Source of the DNA: CAWIHA01 sp963835855
Lineage (GTDB): Bacteria > Acidobacteriota > Terriglobia > Bryobacterales > Bryobacteraceae
DNA length: 64,000 bases
Direction: 5' to 3'
Assembly (NCBI GenBank): GCA_963835855.1
Contig: CAWIHA010000028.1
Location: forward strand, 1 to 64,000
The position numbers and the translations under genes are program-made. Below the pieces are notes generated by a model, which made no database searches, was not told the origin of the DNA, and saw only the letters and a list, made by a program, of their open reading frames with translations. Below, piece by piece: positions 36,486 to 45,811 of this stretch (the first letter of the stretch is position 1; the number at the start of each line of letters is the position of its first letter).

Positions 36486-37790
36486 ATGATTTACGCCGAC
36501 AAAGGTACCCTGCTGGAGCTAACCGGAGGCGTACGTTTGGTTCGGCGAGTCCAGCGTCCCAAAGTCCACGAGCGGCGAGACCGCGGAACGCACTACTGGT
36601 TCTTCCGATACCGTGCCGACGAGCTCCTTCGAGACGGGTCGGTCGAGACGAAGCGGAAGTTTCACACCATCGGGCCCAGCCGGGGGGACCGCGCCCTGAC
36701 AAAGCGACAGGCGGAGGCGGAGCGCGACCGGGTTCTTGCCGAACTCAACAACGCGCCGACCCGCACCGAGGCGGCGGTCACGGCGCATCAGCCAATCGAC
36801 CCTGGCATGATCCTTTTCGGCAAGTTGGCCGAACTCTGGCGCAACGACCACGTCGAGCGCGAGGTCGGCGGTAAACCTCTTCTCGCCGCATCCACGCGCT
36901 CGAAATACCTCTCGCATCTGAGCAATCACATCCTGCCCCGCTGGAAGGATACACGGCTCGGAGAATTCCGAACCAAAGAGATCGGCGACTGGCTTCAAAC
37001 GACGTGCCGGTCGTGGCACACCATGGACGACCTCCGGAACATCATGGGCGGGATCATCACAAAGGCGATCGAGTGGCAAATCCTGCCTGAGTCGTACCCC
37101 AATCCCATGCTGCGGGTTAAGCTCCCGTCAAAATGGTCCGTACGCGAAAAGCGCATTCTAACCGATGACGAGACGGTGGCTGTGCTGGCGCGCATGCAAG
37201 ACCCCTACGTGCTGATCTGCGAAACATGTATCTTGGCGGGCGCACGCATTTCCGAGATACTCGGACTCCAGGTCCGGCACCTGAATCTCGATCAGGGCAC
37301 GATCAGGATCGAGCAGCGGAACTGGCATCAGAACATCGACAGGCCAAAGACGGAAAAGAGCAGGCGCAAACTTGCCATTGCTGGGCTAATCAGCCGGTAC
37401 CGAGAATGGATCGCGGGACTGCCCAATCACGATGCTGAGGCGTGGATTTTTCCGCAGCCGTATGATCCTTCGAAACCGATGTGGGACTCCCGCGTCAGGG
37501 TGGCACTCCATCGCGCCGCGACCGCCGAGGGATGCGATTTTGCCGGGCTCGGACCGCACTCTTTTCGCCGCGCGAATATCACGTGGCGCCAGGAGGTTGG
37601 CGCGTCTAGCATCGAGGCTAGCCGTATCGCCGGCCACGCCAATGTCCGCATGACGGAAGAGTACACCATCGTTCAGTTACAGCGGCAGGAGGAATTGACG
37701 AGACGGATTCAGGAAAAACTGGCTAGGGCGAAGGAGCGCGCCACCGGCGGGAATCGGGTCACGATCAAGACGAACGAGCCGGCGGCCTAA
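36486..37790 (+). CDS. Tyrosine recombinase of the integrated element
   Basis: 434 residues. N-terminal region with HYWFFRYRADELL (arm-binding-like), core-binding domain (LSHLSNHILPRWKDTRLGEF) and catalytic domain: Arg I in CILAGARISEILGLQ, Lys in RPKTEKSRRKLAI, HxxR in GLGPHSFRRANITW, and GHANVRMTEEYTIVQ with His and nucleophile Tyr. Complete. It is immediately followed by the tRNA 3'-half (37921-37965), the standard int-attachment-site arrangement of tRNA-integrating elements. Confidence 0.93.
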   Translation: MIYADKGTLLELTGGVRLVRRVQRPKVHERRDRGTHYWFFRYRADELLRDGSVETKRKFHTIGPSRGDRALTKRQAEAERDRVLAELNNAPTRTEAAVTAHQPIDPGMILFGKLAELWRNDHVEREVGGKPLLAASTRSKYLSHLSNHILPRWKDTRLGEFRTKEIGDWLQTTCRSWHTMDDLRNIMGGIITKAIEWQILPESYPNPMLRVKLPSKWSVREKRILTDDETVAVLARMQDPYVLICETCILAGARISEILGLQVRHLNLDQGTIRIEQRNWHQNIDRPKTEKSRRKLAIAGLISRYREWIAGLPNHDAEAWIFPQPYDPSKPMWDSRVRVALHRAATAEGCDFAGLGPHSFRRANITWRQEVGASSIEASRIAGHANVRMTEEYTIVQLQRQEELTRRIQEKLARAKERATGGNRVTIKTNEPAA

Positions 37791-37897
37791 ATTGATGGAG
37801 TCCAACCGGAGTCCAAACCCGCACAATAGCGGCCGTGGCGTCCAAATGGAGTCCAATCGCAAGGACCGTAACTGTATGATAACATTAGTGGACGCCT

Positions 37898-37913
37898 TGT
37901 AAGTGATTGATTT
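37898..37913 (+). repeat. 16-bp motif TGTAAGTGATTGATTT (copy 1)
   Basis: Identical to 54561-54576. Here it lies 8 bp before the tRNA 3'-half, within the presumed attachment region. Confidence 0.6.
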
Positions 37914-37920
37914 GTTTACG

Positions 37921-37965
37921 TTGACACGGTAGAGGTCTGGCGTTCGAGTCGCCACGGGCCCACCA
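37921..37965 (+). other. tRNA 3'-half (tRNA-Val GAC-like): presumed attachment site
   Basis: TTGACAC matches an anticodon loop with GAC; then GGTAG (3' anticodon strand), variable loop AGGTC, T-stem TGGCG/CGCCA with loop TTCGAGT, acceptor strand CGGGCCC, discriminator A and CCA. The 5' half of the tRNA is absent: upstream bases do not fold with it. So the breakpoint is in the anticodon loop, as for many tyrosine integrases. The matching 5' half or intact tRNA is not in the window. Confidence 0.75.
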
Positions 37966-38143
37966 CCAAGCTCTAGGCTCTACGCCATTAATGGGGGCAG
38001 GCCACACCGATCAGCAAGAACCGAAAGGGGTCGAGGATTCTCTGCCTGTTCAAAGCCCATTATCCCGATCCTCAGCCATATGTTTGAGACCTGGCATTTT
38101 CAACAAGATTGAGTTCCTGGACGCTATGAGTTTCAGCGTCTGT

Positions 38144-39508
38144 TCACTCCGCCTTGCGGATTGCGCGCAAGTCGATCCCCAGTTGCTGGCATTTCTTGTA
38201 CAGGTGGCTGCGTTCCAGGCCGAGCGCTCTGGCCGTATCGGTCATGCGATGCCCGTGCCGCTCCAGTTCGGCGAGGAGCACGTCGCGCTCGAATGCGTCC
38301 ACGCGCTGCGCCAGAGTCCCCGTGCCGCCATCAAGCGCCGCATTCGGCCGGCTACTGGCGGGCAGCGCCAAATCCACCGCATTCCCATCCACCTCGGCGT
38401 CCGATAGCAGCAGCAGCCGCTCCACCACGTTCCTCAGCTCGCGCACATTTCCCGGCCAGGCGTAGCGCTGCAATTTGGCGATTGCCTCAGGCGTGAAGCT
38501 CTTGGGCTTCCATTCGTTCTGGCCGGCTACTTGCCGTGCGAAATGAGCGGCCAGCACCGGAATATCGCCGGGGCGCTCGCGCAGCGGCGGCAGCAGGAGC
38601 GGAAAAACGTAGATGCGATGGAACAGATCCTGGCGGAACTTTCCCTGGCTCACAAACTCTTCGAGATTCCGCAGCGTCGCAACCACGACTCGCACGTTCA
38701 CCGGCACCGGACGGTCGCCACCCACGCGCTCCACTTCGGCTTCTTCGAGCACGCGCAGAAGTTTCGCTTGCATCACGAGCGGCATGTCGCCGATTTCGTC
38801 GAGAAACAGCGTGCCGCCGTGTGCCTGCTCGAACTTCCCAATGTGCCGCATGGCCGCGCCGGTGAACGATCCCTTTTCGTGCCCGAAGAGTTCGGACTCG
38901 ATCAGCTCGGCCGGTACGGCGGCGCAATTCAGCGTGACGAATGGGCCCGCGGCGCGCTGGCTGCGTTCGTGGAGCGTGCGGGCGATCAGTTCTTTTCCGG
39001 TTCCGGTCTCGCCGAGGATGCAGACGCGCGTTTCGCTCGCCGCGACGCGCTCCACCTGCGCCATGACGCGACGCATCGGCTCGCTGGCCCAAACAATATC
39101 GTGCTTGCCAACGCGCTCGCGCAACTCGCGGTTCTCTTCTTCGAGGCGCGCGAGCTTCAGGACGTTGTTGAGCGTGAGCAGCAGCTTGTCCGTCGAAAGC
39201 GGCTTTTCGAGAAAATCCGCGGCGCCCAGCCGCGTGGCGCGGACGGCCATTTCAATATGCGCCTGCCCGGACATCATGACCACGGGAATGCCGATACCGA
39301 GTGCGCGCAGGTCTTCGAGCAGCGACAAGCCGTCCTTTCCCGGCATGACGACGTCGGAAAACAACATGTCGAAATGCTGCCTTCGCACCAGTTCGAGAGC
39401 GCGGGCGGCGTTGTCGCAAACGGTTGCCTCGTGTCCGGCCAGCCGGAAAGCGCGAGCGAGCGATGCCAGCGTATTCGGGTCATCGTCGACGATCAATAAG
39501 CGGCTCAT
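38144..39508 (-). CDS. NtrC-class sigma-54-dependent response regulator (NtrX-like)
   Basis: 454 residues. Receiver domain (DDD at the N-terminus, phospho-acceptor Asp in MLFSDVVMPGKDG, Lys in FLEKPLS), AAA+ domain with Walker A GETGTGKELIAR, the sigma-54 contact loop ESELFGHEKGSFTGA (GAFTGA variant GSFTGA) and Walker B GTLFLDEIGDMP, then a Fis-type HTH (MTDTARALGLERSHLYKKCQ). It activates sigma-54 promoters when phosphorylated. It starts 3 bp after the NtrY-like kinase stop, its obvious partner. Confidence 0.95.
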   Translation of the reverse strand: MSRLLIVDDDPNTLASLARAFRLAGHEATVCDNAARALELVRRQHFDMLFSDVVMPGKDGLSLLEDLRALGIGIPVVMMSGQAHIEMAVRATRLGAADFLEKPLSTDKLLLTLNNVLKLARLEEENRELRERVGKHDIVWASEPMRRVMAQVERVAASETRVCILGETGTGKELIARTLHERSQRAAGPFVTLNCAAVPAELIESELFGHEKGSFTGAAMRHIGKFEQAHGGTLFLDEIGDMPLVMQAKLLRVLEEAEVERVGGDRPVPVNVRVVVATLRNLEEFVSQGKFRQDLFHRIYVFPLLLPPLRERPGDIPVLAAHFARQVAGQNEWKPKSFTPEAIAKLQRYAWPGNVRELRNVVERLLLLSDAEVDGNAVDLALPASSRPNAALDGGTGTLAQRVDAFERDVLLAELERHGHRMTDTARALGLERSHLYKKCQQLGIDLRAIRKAE

Positions 39509-39511
39509 GGG

Positions 39512-41278
39512 CTACCTGGGGAGATCGATGTGGAATGTAGTGCCGCGCCCCGGCTCGCTTTCAACCGAGATTTTTCCGTGGTGATCTGATACGACCGATT
39601 GCACGATCGCGAGACCCAGCCCGGTTCCGTGCTGCTTGGTTGTGTAGTACGGAGTGAACAGGCGCCCGCGTTCCTCGGGCGTCAAGCCTCCGCCGGTATC
39701 GGAGAGGTCGATCCCAATCGAGCTGTCGTGCGCCACCGTCGCGATGCGGAGCGTGCCACCGTCCGGCATGGCATCGATCGCATTCAAAATCAGGTTCTGG
39801 AGCGCGCGGCCCAACTGCTCGGGGTCGGCCTCGATGCGTGGAAGCGAGTCGCCCAGCGCCAATTCCAGTTGGATAGGCGGGCGGCCTGGACCTACCGTTT
39901 GCGCTTCAAAGAGACGGGCGGCGTTCTTCACTACTTCGTTCACGTCCAGGCTCTCAAGCCGAGGCGCGGGCATTTTCGCAAAATCGCCGAAACGCGCGAT
40001 GATTTTTTTAAGATTGGCGAGTTCGACCAGCAGAGTCTGAGAGCTTTCCTTGAATACCTCGTCGAATTGTTTGGGAGCCTGTTCCTTGGCGCGCTGCAAA
40101 TTCTCGATCGTTATCTGAATCGGGAACAGAGGGTTTTTGAGTTCGTGCGCCAGGCGGCGCGCCAGTTCGCGCCAGGCCGCGACGCGCTCGGCTTGAATGA
40201 GGCGATCGCGTTGATCGACGAGCTGCTGCGTCATCGAATTGAACGCGCGGGCGAGCTCGCCGATTTCGTCGCGCGATGCCACATCCACCCGCACGTCCCA
40301 ATTGCCGGAAGCGACTTCGTGTGCGCCCCCGGCCAGCCGCTCGACGGGCTTCGTGATGCGCTTGGAAGCCCAGGCGGCCAGCACAATGCCGAGCAGCATT
40401 CCAAGGCCGCCAACTACGAGGCCGATCTCCCGGATACTGCGCCCCAGGGCGGACAATTCGCGGCGCGAGCTGCCCACCAGTAATACACCCAAGGAATTCT
40501 TGTCGCGCCCTAGCAGCGGGATAGCCTGCACCGTCTCGGGTCCGTCCGGCCATTCGATACGCTGGCTCGCTTCGCGTCCTTGCGTGCTCACCTTTTCGAT
40601 GAGCGGCACGAAGCGTTGCGCCTCGGGGACCAGACCGGAGGCATCGACGAGCGCCTGCGGAGAGAACTTCGCGTCGAAATTCCGGTAGAGGAGGGCGCGC
40701 ATCCCGGCAGGCAAAACAAGCGAGGCCAGGAAAGCTCTATCGAGCTGCGAGCCGCCGACAATATACAAATTCTTGTCGCCCGCGGTGACTGCGCGCACAG
40801 CCACGAGCGCCAGCGCGGTTTCCTCCGGCAGTTCCTCGCTCTTCAGAAAAACACCTTCAGACTTCCAATCCACCGCTTGCGTGACCCAACCGGCTTGGTA
40901 GCCGAAGCGCGCCGGCCATTGCGCGGAAGAGATGATTGTCCCGTCGTTAGCGACCAGTTCCAGAAAATCCAAACGGTGCGCGGCGGCCATGGCGGCAGCT
41001 TCGTTTACATAAGGGCCGTAATCGCTGCCGTCGCGAGCGAGGCCGATAGCGATGCGCAGCGTGTTCTCGTCGGCGGCAATACCCTCCACCTGCGATACGA
41101 CCTCGTCGCCGCGCCGGGCGAACTCGCGGCGGAACTGCGCGACGAGTGCAGCCGTGCGGGCGTCGTCCAGGCGCTCGAACGCGTGCCGCGTGGCGGTCGA
41201 AACGGTCCATGTGACGACACCAACGGTGACGATCACCGCGAGCGCGAACGAGATCAGAAGACGGAGGCGAAAGCTCAC
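39512..41278 (-). CDS. NtrY-like sensor histidine kinase
   Basis: 588 residues from the GTG at 41278, which overlaps the upstream TGA (GTGA); a longer frame begins at 41347. TM1 LLISFALAVIVTVGVVTW, a large periplasmic sensor region (about 35-270), TM2 IGLVVGGLGMLLGIVLAAW, HAMP (KRITKPVERLAGGAHEVA), then H-box AWRELARRLAHELKNPLFPI, N-box QLGRALQNLILNAIDAM, and G boxes DTGGGL and GTGLGLAIV. The order fits NtrY. It phosphorylates the adjacent NtrC-class regulator. Confidence 0.93.
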   Translation of the reverse strand: MSFRLRLLISFALAVIVTVGVVTWTVSTATRHAFERLDDARTAALVAQFRREFARRGDEVVSQVEGIAADENTLRIAIGLARDGSDYGPYVNEAAAMAAAHRLDFLELVANDGTIISSAQWPARFGYQAGWVTQAVDWKSEGVFLKSEELPEETALALVAVRAVTAGDKNLYIVGGSQLDRAFLASLVLPAGMRALLYRNFDAKFSPQALVDASGLVPEAQRFVPLIEKVSTQGREASQRIEWPDGPETVQAIPLLGRDKNSLGVLLVGSSRRELSALGRSIREIGLVVGGLGMLLGIVLAAWASKRITKPVERLAGGAHEVASGNWDVRVDVASRDEIGELARAFNSMTQQLVDQRDRLIQAERVAAWRELARRLAHELKNPLFPIQITIENLQRAKEQAPKQFDEVFKESSQTLLVELANLKKIIARFGDFAKMPAPRLESLDVNEVVKNAARLFEAQTVGPGRPPIQLELALGDSLPRIEADPEQLGRALQNLILNAIDAMPDGGTLRIATVAHDSSIGIDLSDTGGGLTPEERGRLFTPYYTTKQHGTGLGLAIVQSVVSDHHGKISVESEPGRGTTFHIDLPR

Positions 41279-42664
41279 GGCTGCGCCTCTAGCCAGAGAT
41301 CGTCCAGCCGCCAGTTGCCGTTCTTCAAAACTCCGGAGGTTCGCCAAACGCCTATGGCGCGGGTTCCGGCGTACGTATCGGGCAGGTGAACGAGCGGAAT
41401 CACGCGAAACTCTTCGATGAATGCGCGCTCGAGGGCGTAAAGCGCTTCGGGCGCTTCCGGCGCTTGTGCCGCATCGGAGCCGGCCAGGTCGAGCGCGGTC
41501 TCCAGATGCCGGAGCGCATCCCCGGGATCGGCCGAGTGGAGCGCGACGCGAACGACGCGCAGGTCGGGATGCGCAGCCTGTGCCGAAGGCTGCACGCGAA
41601 GCCCGGCCTCTCGCGCATCGAGCGCAACGCGTTCTGCGATCGCTCGCAGAACCGGATCGCTGGCATCATAAGCGAGGATCAGCGGCTGCAAGATGGTGAC
41701 GGCGGAGGCCTGCTCCCGTGCCCGCGCCACGTCGCCCGGCTTCGAAAACAGGTAAGCATAGCCGCTGACCCATTGGGGCAGCAAGCCGCCGGCGGCTTCG
41801 CCCTGCTTCTGCAAGAGCACGTTATGAATGGCCGCGCGGTCCACCGAGAGCGCGATGGCTTCGCGCACTCGCGCGTCGCCGGTTGCAGGCCGGCCGCGCT
41901 CGAATTCGATCACGAGCAGGTTCGACGCGGCCGAAGACCACGTTTTGAACCCGCCCTGCACCACGCGCCGCAGTTCGTTGGGATCGGTCTCGACGAAGTC
42001 GGCCCGCCCAAACTCCAGGTCAAGCGCTTGCTCACGCGTGGTGCGCCCCATTTCGACCGCGACGGCGTCCAGGAACGGCCGTCCATCCCGGTAATCCTCG
42101 TTCGCCTGGAAGAGGCCGCGGCGGCCGGCGTCCCAGTGCGCAATGCGGAACGGACCGGTGCCAATGAGCCCGTGATCGGCCGTTCGAATCACAATTGCAT
42201 GGTGAAGCTCCGCAAGTTCGGCAAGCAGTCCGGGCATGGGGCGGTCGGTCTGAATGGCAACGCCATCTTCGGTAGGACTCGCGCGCAATTCACCCGCGTT
42301 GAGCGCGGCGGCGGCCAGCGCAGGCTCAAGCGGCGAGCCATCGTGAAATTTCACCCCGGAGCGCAGCCGGAATTGCCAACGTTTGAATTCCGCGTCGTGC
42401 TTCCAGGAAACGGCGAGCGCCGGTTCCGGACGGCCTGTTTCTCCAATGTGCACGAGTGGCTCGAGCGCAAGACTCGCCAACCGTTCTCTCGGCGCCGAAT
42501 CGGGATACCGCGGATGACCACTCCGCGGGATCGAGCGACTGGACGGCCGCGCGCATCTCGACGCGCAGCGTGCCGCCATATCGCGGCCGCCGTGCTGCGT
42601 TGAGTGGCGCGATCACGCTCACGACACTAACGGCCGCAAGTGATCGATAAACTGAAAGCCGCAT
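41275..42664 (-). pseudogene. Family 5 (peptide-type) solute-binding protein, frameshifted near the N-terminus
   Basis: The true N-terminus is in one frame from the ATG at 42664 (MRLSVYRSLAAVSVVSVIA signal peptide, then RRPRYGGTLRVEMRAAVQSL), and the rest in another (LASLALEPLVHIGETGRPEP, FRLRSGVKFHDGSPL, TGPFRIAHWDAGRRGLF), ending at 41275. One indel at about 42490-42520 joins them. SBP_bac_5 proteins bind peptides or small ligands in the periplasm. No transporter permease is nearby. It sits between an exported protein and a two-component pair with overlapping ends, so a sensing role (ligand binder feeding NtrY) is plausible. Confidence 0.78.
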
Positions 42665-43757
42665 ACTTTCCCGTTTTGAAATTGCGCGAAACGGCCACCA
42701 CGGTATGGTCGGCCACCGCCGAGGGCCAGAGCTCGGTAACCGGGCCGGGGAATTCCACCGCGGCTCCGGAGACCGCAGGACGCCCGCCTCGGATCGTGTA
42801 AGGCTCGACTGCATCCGGCTCATCCGAACCGCCCGGCCTGGCCGCGAGCACGTGACGGCCGCAAGCGGTATCGAGCGCAGCTACATCGCTGCCCCATCCT
42901 CCGAAGCTGGTAACCGGTTTCAAGGCCTGGTCGTACAACTGAGCGCGGCCGTCCATTCCTGTGACGACCCAGCCCTCGCCCGCATCGGCAGCTGAGAGGA
43001 ACGGTGGAATGCCCGGGACGGAGAACGAGTTCCGGCCGGGAGCCAGGATTGCGTTCGGGATTGCGAGGGGCCAGCCGGACACGGCCTCGCTGCACTCGAG
43101 CGCGAGCTCGGGATTCAGCTTCCCGGCGCAGGAAACGCCAGGAAGATAGGCGCGAATGGAATCGTTTCCGAACTGCAATCGCCCGCGAGCGTCCCGTGGC
43201 CAGGGCTTCGGGGCAGCAATGCGAAACGCCTTGCGCTGGACCCAGCGCCCGTCTTCGCGGCCGTAGATAGTAACACCCGAAAGATCCAACACGATCAGTT
43301 CGCCGCCAACAGTCGCGATATCGAGAATCGGCTCGTCCTGTTCCCAGAGCAGCTTCTGCTCGATCGCGAGCGCCGGTTCCGCCCCGGATTCCGTGGCGCC
43401 ATCCCCGCGCGGCACTGCCAGCATGACCACATCGCGCTTATCAGCGTGTTGAATCTCTGCAATCCAGAGCAAGGATCCGGCGTTCTCGGAAAGCGTGATC
43501 TTGACGGGCGTGAACTCGGGAGCGCTTCCAAGCGCGAAGCCGCGGGCGCGCAGTTCCCCCTCGACTGCCTGCTCCACCGTCGATACTTCGGCGGCGGCGA
43601 GAACCGATGCGTTCCGGATAGAAAGCGCAACGGATTCGCGCGGCGCGAGGCTCGCCGAGGCCTTTCGCGCAAACTCGCGTGCCGCGTCGCCGAGCGATTG
43701 TACGCCGGCCGCGGCAAGGGCGGCCAGCGCAAGCAGGAGAACAGAGAGGCGCGCCAC
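42627..43757 (-). CDS. Exported protein of unknown function, first gene of the NtrYX-linked operon
   Basis: 376 residues. Signal peptide (LSVLLLALAALAAAGVQS), then an N-terminal region with SLAPRESVALSIRNAS. The rest resembles propeller-like segments (WIAEIQHADKRDVVML; ELIVLDLSGVTIYGRED; GWVVTGMDGRAQLYDQ). No enzymatic motif recognised. Its 3' end overlaps the solute-binding protein start by 38 bp, so they are co-translated. Probably works with the solute-binding protein in the periplasm. Confidence 0.75.
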   Translation of the reverse strand: MARLSVLLLALAALAAAGVQSLGDAAREFARKASASLAPRESVALSIRNASVLAAAEVSTVEQAVEGELRARGFALGSAPEFTPVKITLSENAGSLLWIAEIQHADKRDVVMLAVPRGDGATESGAEPALAIEQKLLWEQDEPILDIATVGGELIVLDLSGVTIYGREDGRWVQRKAFRIAAPKPWPRDARGRLQFGNDSIRAYLPGVSCAGKLNPELALECSEAVSGWPLAIPNAILAPGRNSFSVPGIPPFLSAADAGEGWVVTGMDGRAQLYDQALKPVTSFGGWGSDVAALDTACGRHVLAARPGGSDEPDAVEPYTIRGGRPAVSGAAVEFPGPVTELWPSAVADHTVVAVSRNFKTGKYAAFSLSITCGR

Positions 43758-43857
43758 CGCGCGTCATCATACCATAGCGGGGCGAAAGACTCCGATGCAA
43801 GGTGGATCCACTCCGCACCTACGCGCGGGAACCGTGCGGAGCTTGGCGTAAACGGAT

Positions 43858-43891
43858 AAAAAGCCCTCCCGGACTGCGTGCCCGGAAGGGC
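43858..43891 (-). terminator. Rho-independent terminator after the SPFH gene
   Basis: Minus strand: 10-bp stem GCCCTTCCGG/CCGGGAGGGC (one G-T pair), 9-nt loop, then TTTTT. It lies 29 bp past the stop at 43920. Confidence 0.85.
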
Positions 43892-43919
43892 CTGGGTTCG
43901 TGCGGCCGCGAAAAGCGGG

Positions 43920-45221
43920 CTAGCGGCGATCGTCGTCCTCGCCAACAGCTTTCGTCGCGGTCGAGAACGCGGAGCCGCGCAGCACGTCATTGGCGAAGAA
44001 AAACTTGCCATCCGCCGGGACCATCATGATCTGCACTTTATCGGAAAGTTTCTCGGCGATGATTTTTTGAATAATCAGCGGATTTTGCTTGAGCGCCTGG
44101 GCTTCGGATTTCATCCGCTCGCCGTCGGCGGCCGCCACCACGCGGATGTGCTGGGCATCGGCCTCGCTCATCATGTTGCGCCGCTCCAACTCCGCCTTGC
44201 TGTCGATGACCTTGGCTTCTGCCAGCGCTTCCGCGTTCTTCACGGTCGCCTCTTTACGGGCTTCCGCCTCCAGGCGGGACTGCTGGATCTGCTTTTCTTT
44301 GAGCGGCAGCGTGTGCTGCATCGCGTCGGCCTGCGCTTTCGCCTGCAACACTACGATCTCGGCTTCGCCTTCCGCCTCCTTGACGTGCCGGACCTTGTCC
44401 GCCTCCGCTTCGAGTTCCGCGGTGCGCACTTCTTTCTGCTTGAGTTCCACTTCGACCGCCATTCGTTCGTTCTCCTGCTCTTTAAGCAGCAGGCCTTCCA
44501 GCCCCTTGGCGTACTCCGGGGGCAGCACGACGTCGCGCAGCATCACTTCTTTGACCACGATTCCGTCCACAGCCAGCTTGCGTGTAATCGCTTCGGCGGC
44601 GCGCATCCGCACTTCCTCACGCGCCGTTGCGAATACGTCGTGCACCAAGTAGTTCGGCACCACCTGGCGGAACACGCTCGCCACTACGGGCGGGACCAGT
44701 TCCTGATCGAGCGGCTGCGGCACATGGGTGTGGATGTAGTCGAGCCGGCGCGGATCAAGCCGGTAGCGAACCGCCACTGCGAGGCCGACCGGCAATCCTT
44801 CCTTGCTCTGCACGGTCAACATGTCCGGTTTGTTCTTCCCGTCGTCTCCGGCGCCGGCGGTCGTGTAAACGTGGTCGCGCGTATCGTACAGCGCGATGGA
44901 TTCGATAAAGGGCAGCACGCCATGGATGCCGGGGTAGAGCGTGCCCGGTATCACGCCCGAGATCTGACTTACCGAGACTCCGGCCTTGCCACCCGGAACC
45001 ACCGCGATGCTCAGCCCCAGAAGCAATGGGATGAGAGCGATCGCGGCCAACTTTGCGCCGGAGGCCCAGCGGATTTCGCGCTCCGGCGGAACCTGCGCTG
45101 CCCCGCGCGCCAGCGCTTTCCAGCGCGCGCTGGTAAGGTACAAGTCGTAAGCCACTAGGACCGCGCCGGAAGCGAACAGCCCGGCGGCGGTGAACAGAAG
45201 CAAGTATTTGAGGAGCAACAT
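43920..45221 (-). CDS. SPFH/band-7 (prohibitin-like) membrane protein
   Basis: 433 residues. An N-terminal hydrophobic segment (LLLFTAAGLFASGAVLVAY) and a second span (LAAIALIPLLLGLSIAVV) precede an SPFH domain (YPGIHGVLPFIESIALYDTR ... LPVGLAVAVRYRLDP; YLVHDVFATAREEVR). Then comes a long Ala/Glu/Lys coiled coil (about 250-370) and a tail with VPADGKFFFAND. SPFH proteins oligomerise at the membrane and scaffold proteases or microdomains. No NfeD partner is adjacent. It is followed by a strong terminator, so a single-gene unit. Confidence 0.9.
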   Translation of the reverse strand: MLLLKYLLLFTAAGLFASGAVLVAYDLYLTSARWKALARGAAQVPPEREIRWASGAKLAAIALIPLLLGLSIAVVPGGKAGVSVSQISGVIPGTLYPGIHGVLPFIESIALYDTRDHVYTTAGAGDDGKNKPDMLTVQSKEGLPVGLAVAVRYRLDPRRLDYIHTHVPQPLDQELVPPVVASVFRQVVPNYLVHDVFATAREEVRMRAAEAITRKLAVDGIVVKEVMLRDVVLPPEYAKGLEGLLLKEQENERMAVEVELKQKEVRTAELEAEADKVRHVKEAEGEAEIVVLQAKAQADAMQHTLPLKEKQIQQSRLEAEARKEATVKNAEALAEAKVIDSKAELERRNMMSEADAQHIRVVAAADGERMKSEAQALKQNPLIIQKIIAEKLSDKVQIMMVPADGKFFFANDVLRGSAFSTATKAVGEDDDRR

Positions 45222-45256
45222 GGAATTCTCCTGGCCTTTCCTGCGGTAACCCGCAA

Positions 45257-45811
45257 TTAGCGGCCGCCGCCGAGAGATCCGGCGGCAGCCATTAAAGTGG
45301 GCGCTTCGGTGTTAAAGATCCGCGCGACAAGCTCATCGCGCTCGCCGTGCATCTCAACTACATCGCCCACGTGCACCATCGCGAACAGTTCTTCGATATC
45401 GTGCTTCCGCATCCGGATGCAGCCATGCGAAGCCGCATGCCCGATCGACCGCGGCGCGTTGGTCCCGTGAATGCCAAAACCTTTCACGCTGAGACCCATC
45501 CAGCGGGAACCCACCGGGTTGTTAGCTCCGGGCGGAATCACCTTCCCCGCGTGGCAATAAGTAGGAAGCGCGACGCGGCTCACGATCTTGAACGTGCCGG
45601 TGGGACTTGGAGATTGCGGCGCGCCGACGGCGGTGTCGTAAATCCTCACGACCCGGCCATCTTCGATGACTGCCAGTTTACGGTCCGGGATGCTGACCAC
45701 CACTCGCGTCTCGGGGGTCGGCTCGGGATTCTGTGCCGCCACCCTTGCCACCGCCATCAACATCATCGCCAGCCCTGCCAGCCTTGCTCGTCCTGTTGTC
45801 CGCATTGCCAT
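45257..45811 (-). CDS. L,D-transpeptidase (YkuD/ErfK family)
   Basis: 184 residues from the ATG at 45811 (AAAGGAA just upstream). Signal peptide [17 protein letters not shown], then the YkuD domain: [39 protein letters not shown] with catalytic His and the SHGCIRM Cys. It forms 3-3 cross-links in peptidoglycan or attaches proteins in the periplasm. The domain is complete; no substrate-binding extra domains. Possibly co-transcribed with the SPFH gene 35 bp downstream. Confidence 0.92.
   Translation of the reverse strand: MAMRTTGRARLAGLAMMLMAVARVAAQNPEPTPETRVVVSIPDRKLAVIEDGRVVRIYDTAVGAPQSPSPTGTFKIVSRVALPTYCHAGKVIPPGANNPVGSRWMGLSVKGFGIHGTNAPRSIGHAASHGCIRMRKHDIEELFAMVHVGDVVEMHGERDELVARIFNTEAPTLMAAAGSLGGGR

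Larger units (their letters stand above)
37791..38143. other. Element right end and intergenic spacer
   Basis: No gene. It contains TGGAGTCCAA-type short repeats at about 37796-37855 (GGAGTCCAACC, GGAGTCCAAAC, GGAGTCCAATC), which may be integrase arm sites, then the 16-mer at 37898 and the tRNA 3' fragment. Confidence 0.5.

Noticed and set aside
37677..37955. 92-codon minus ORF starting MATRTPDLYRVNVNK
   Set aside because: It is the antisense of the integrase tail and the tRNA fragment; similar spurious proteins arise wherever tRNA attachment sites are translated.
29507..37965. Complete prophage
   Set aside because: No capsid, portal, terminase, tail or lysis genes; the gene set fits a small satellite or integrative element.
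41386..45158. Long plus-strand ORFs (405 and 426 codons) over the operon and SPFH gene
   Set aside because: High-GC antisense shadows; the minus-strand proteins have signal peptides and family motifs.
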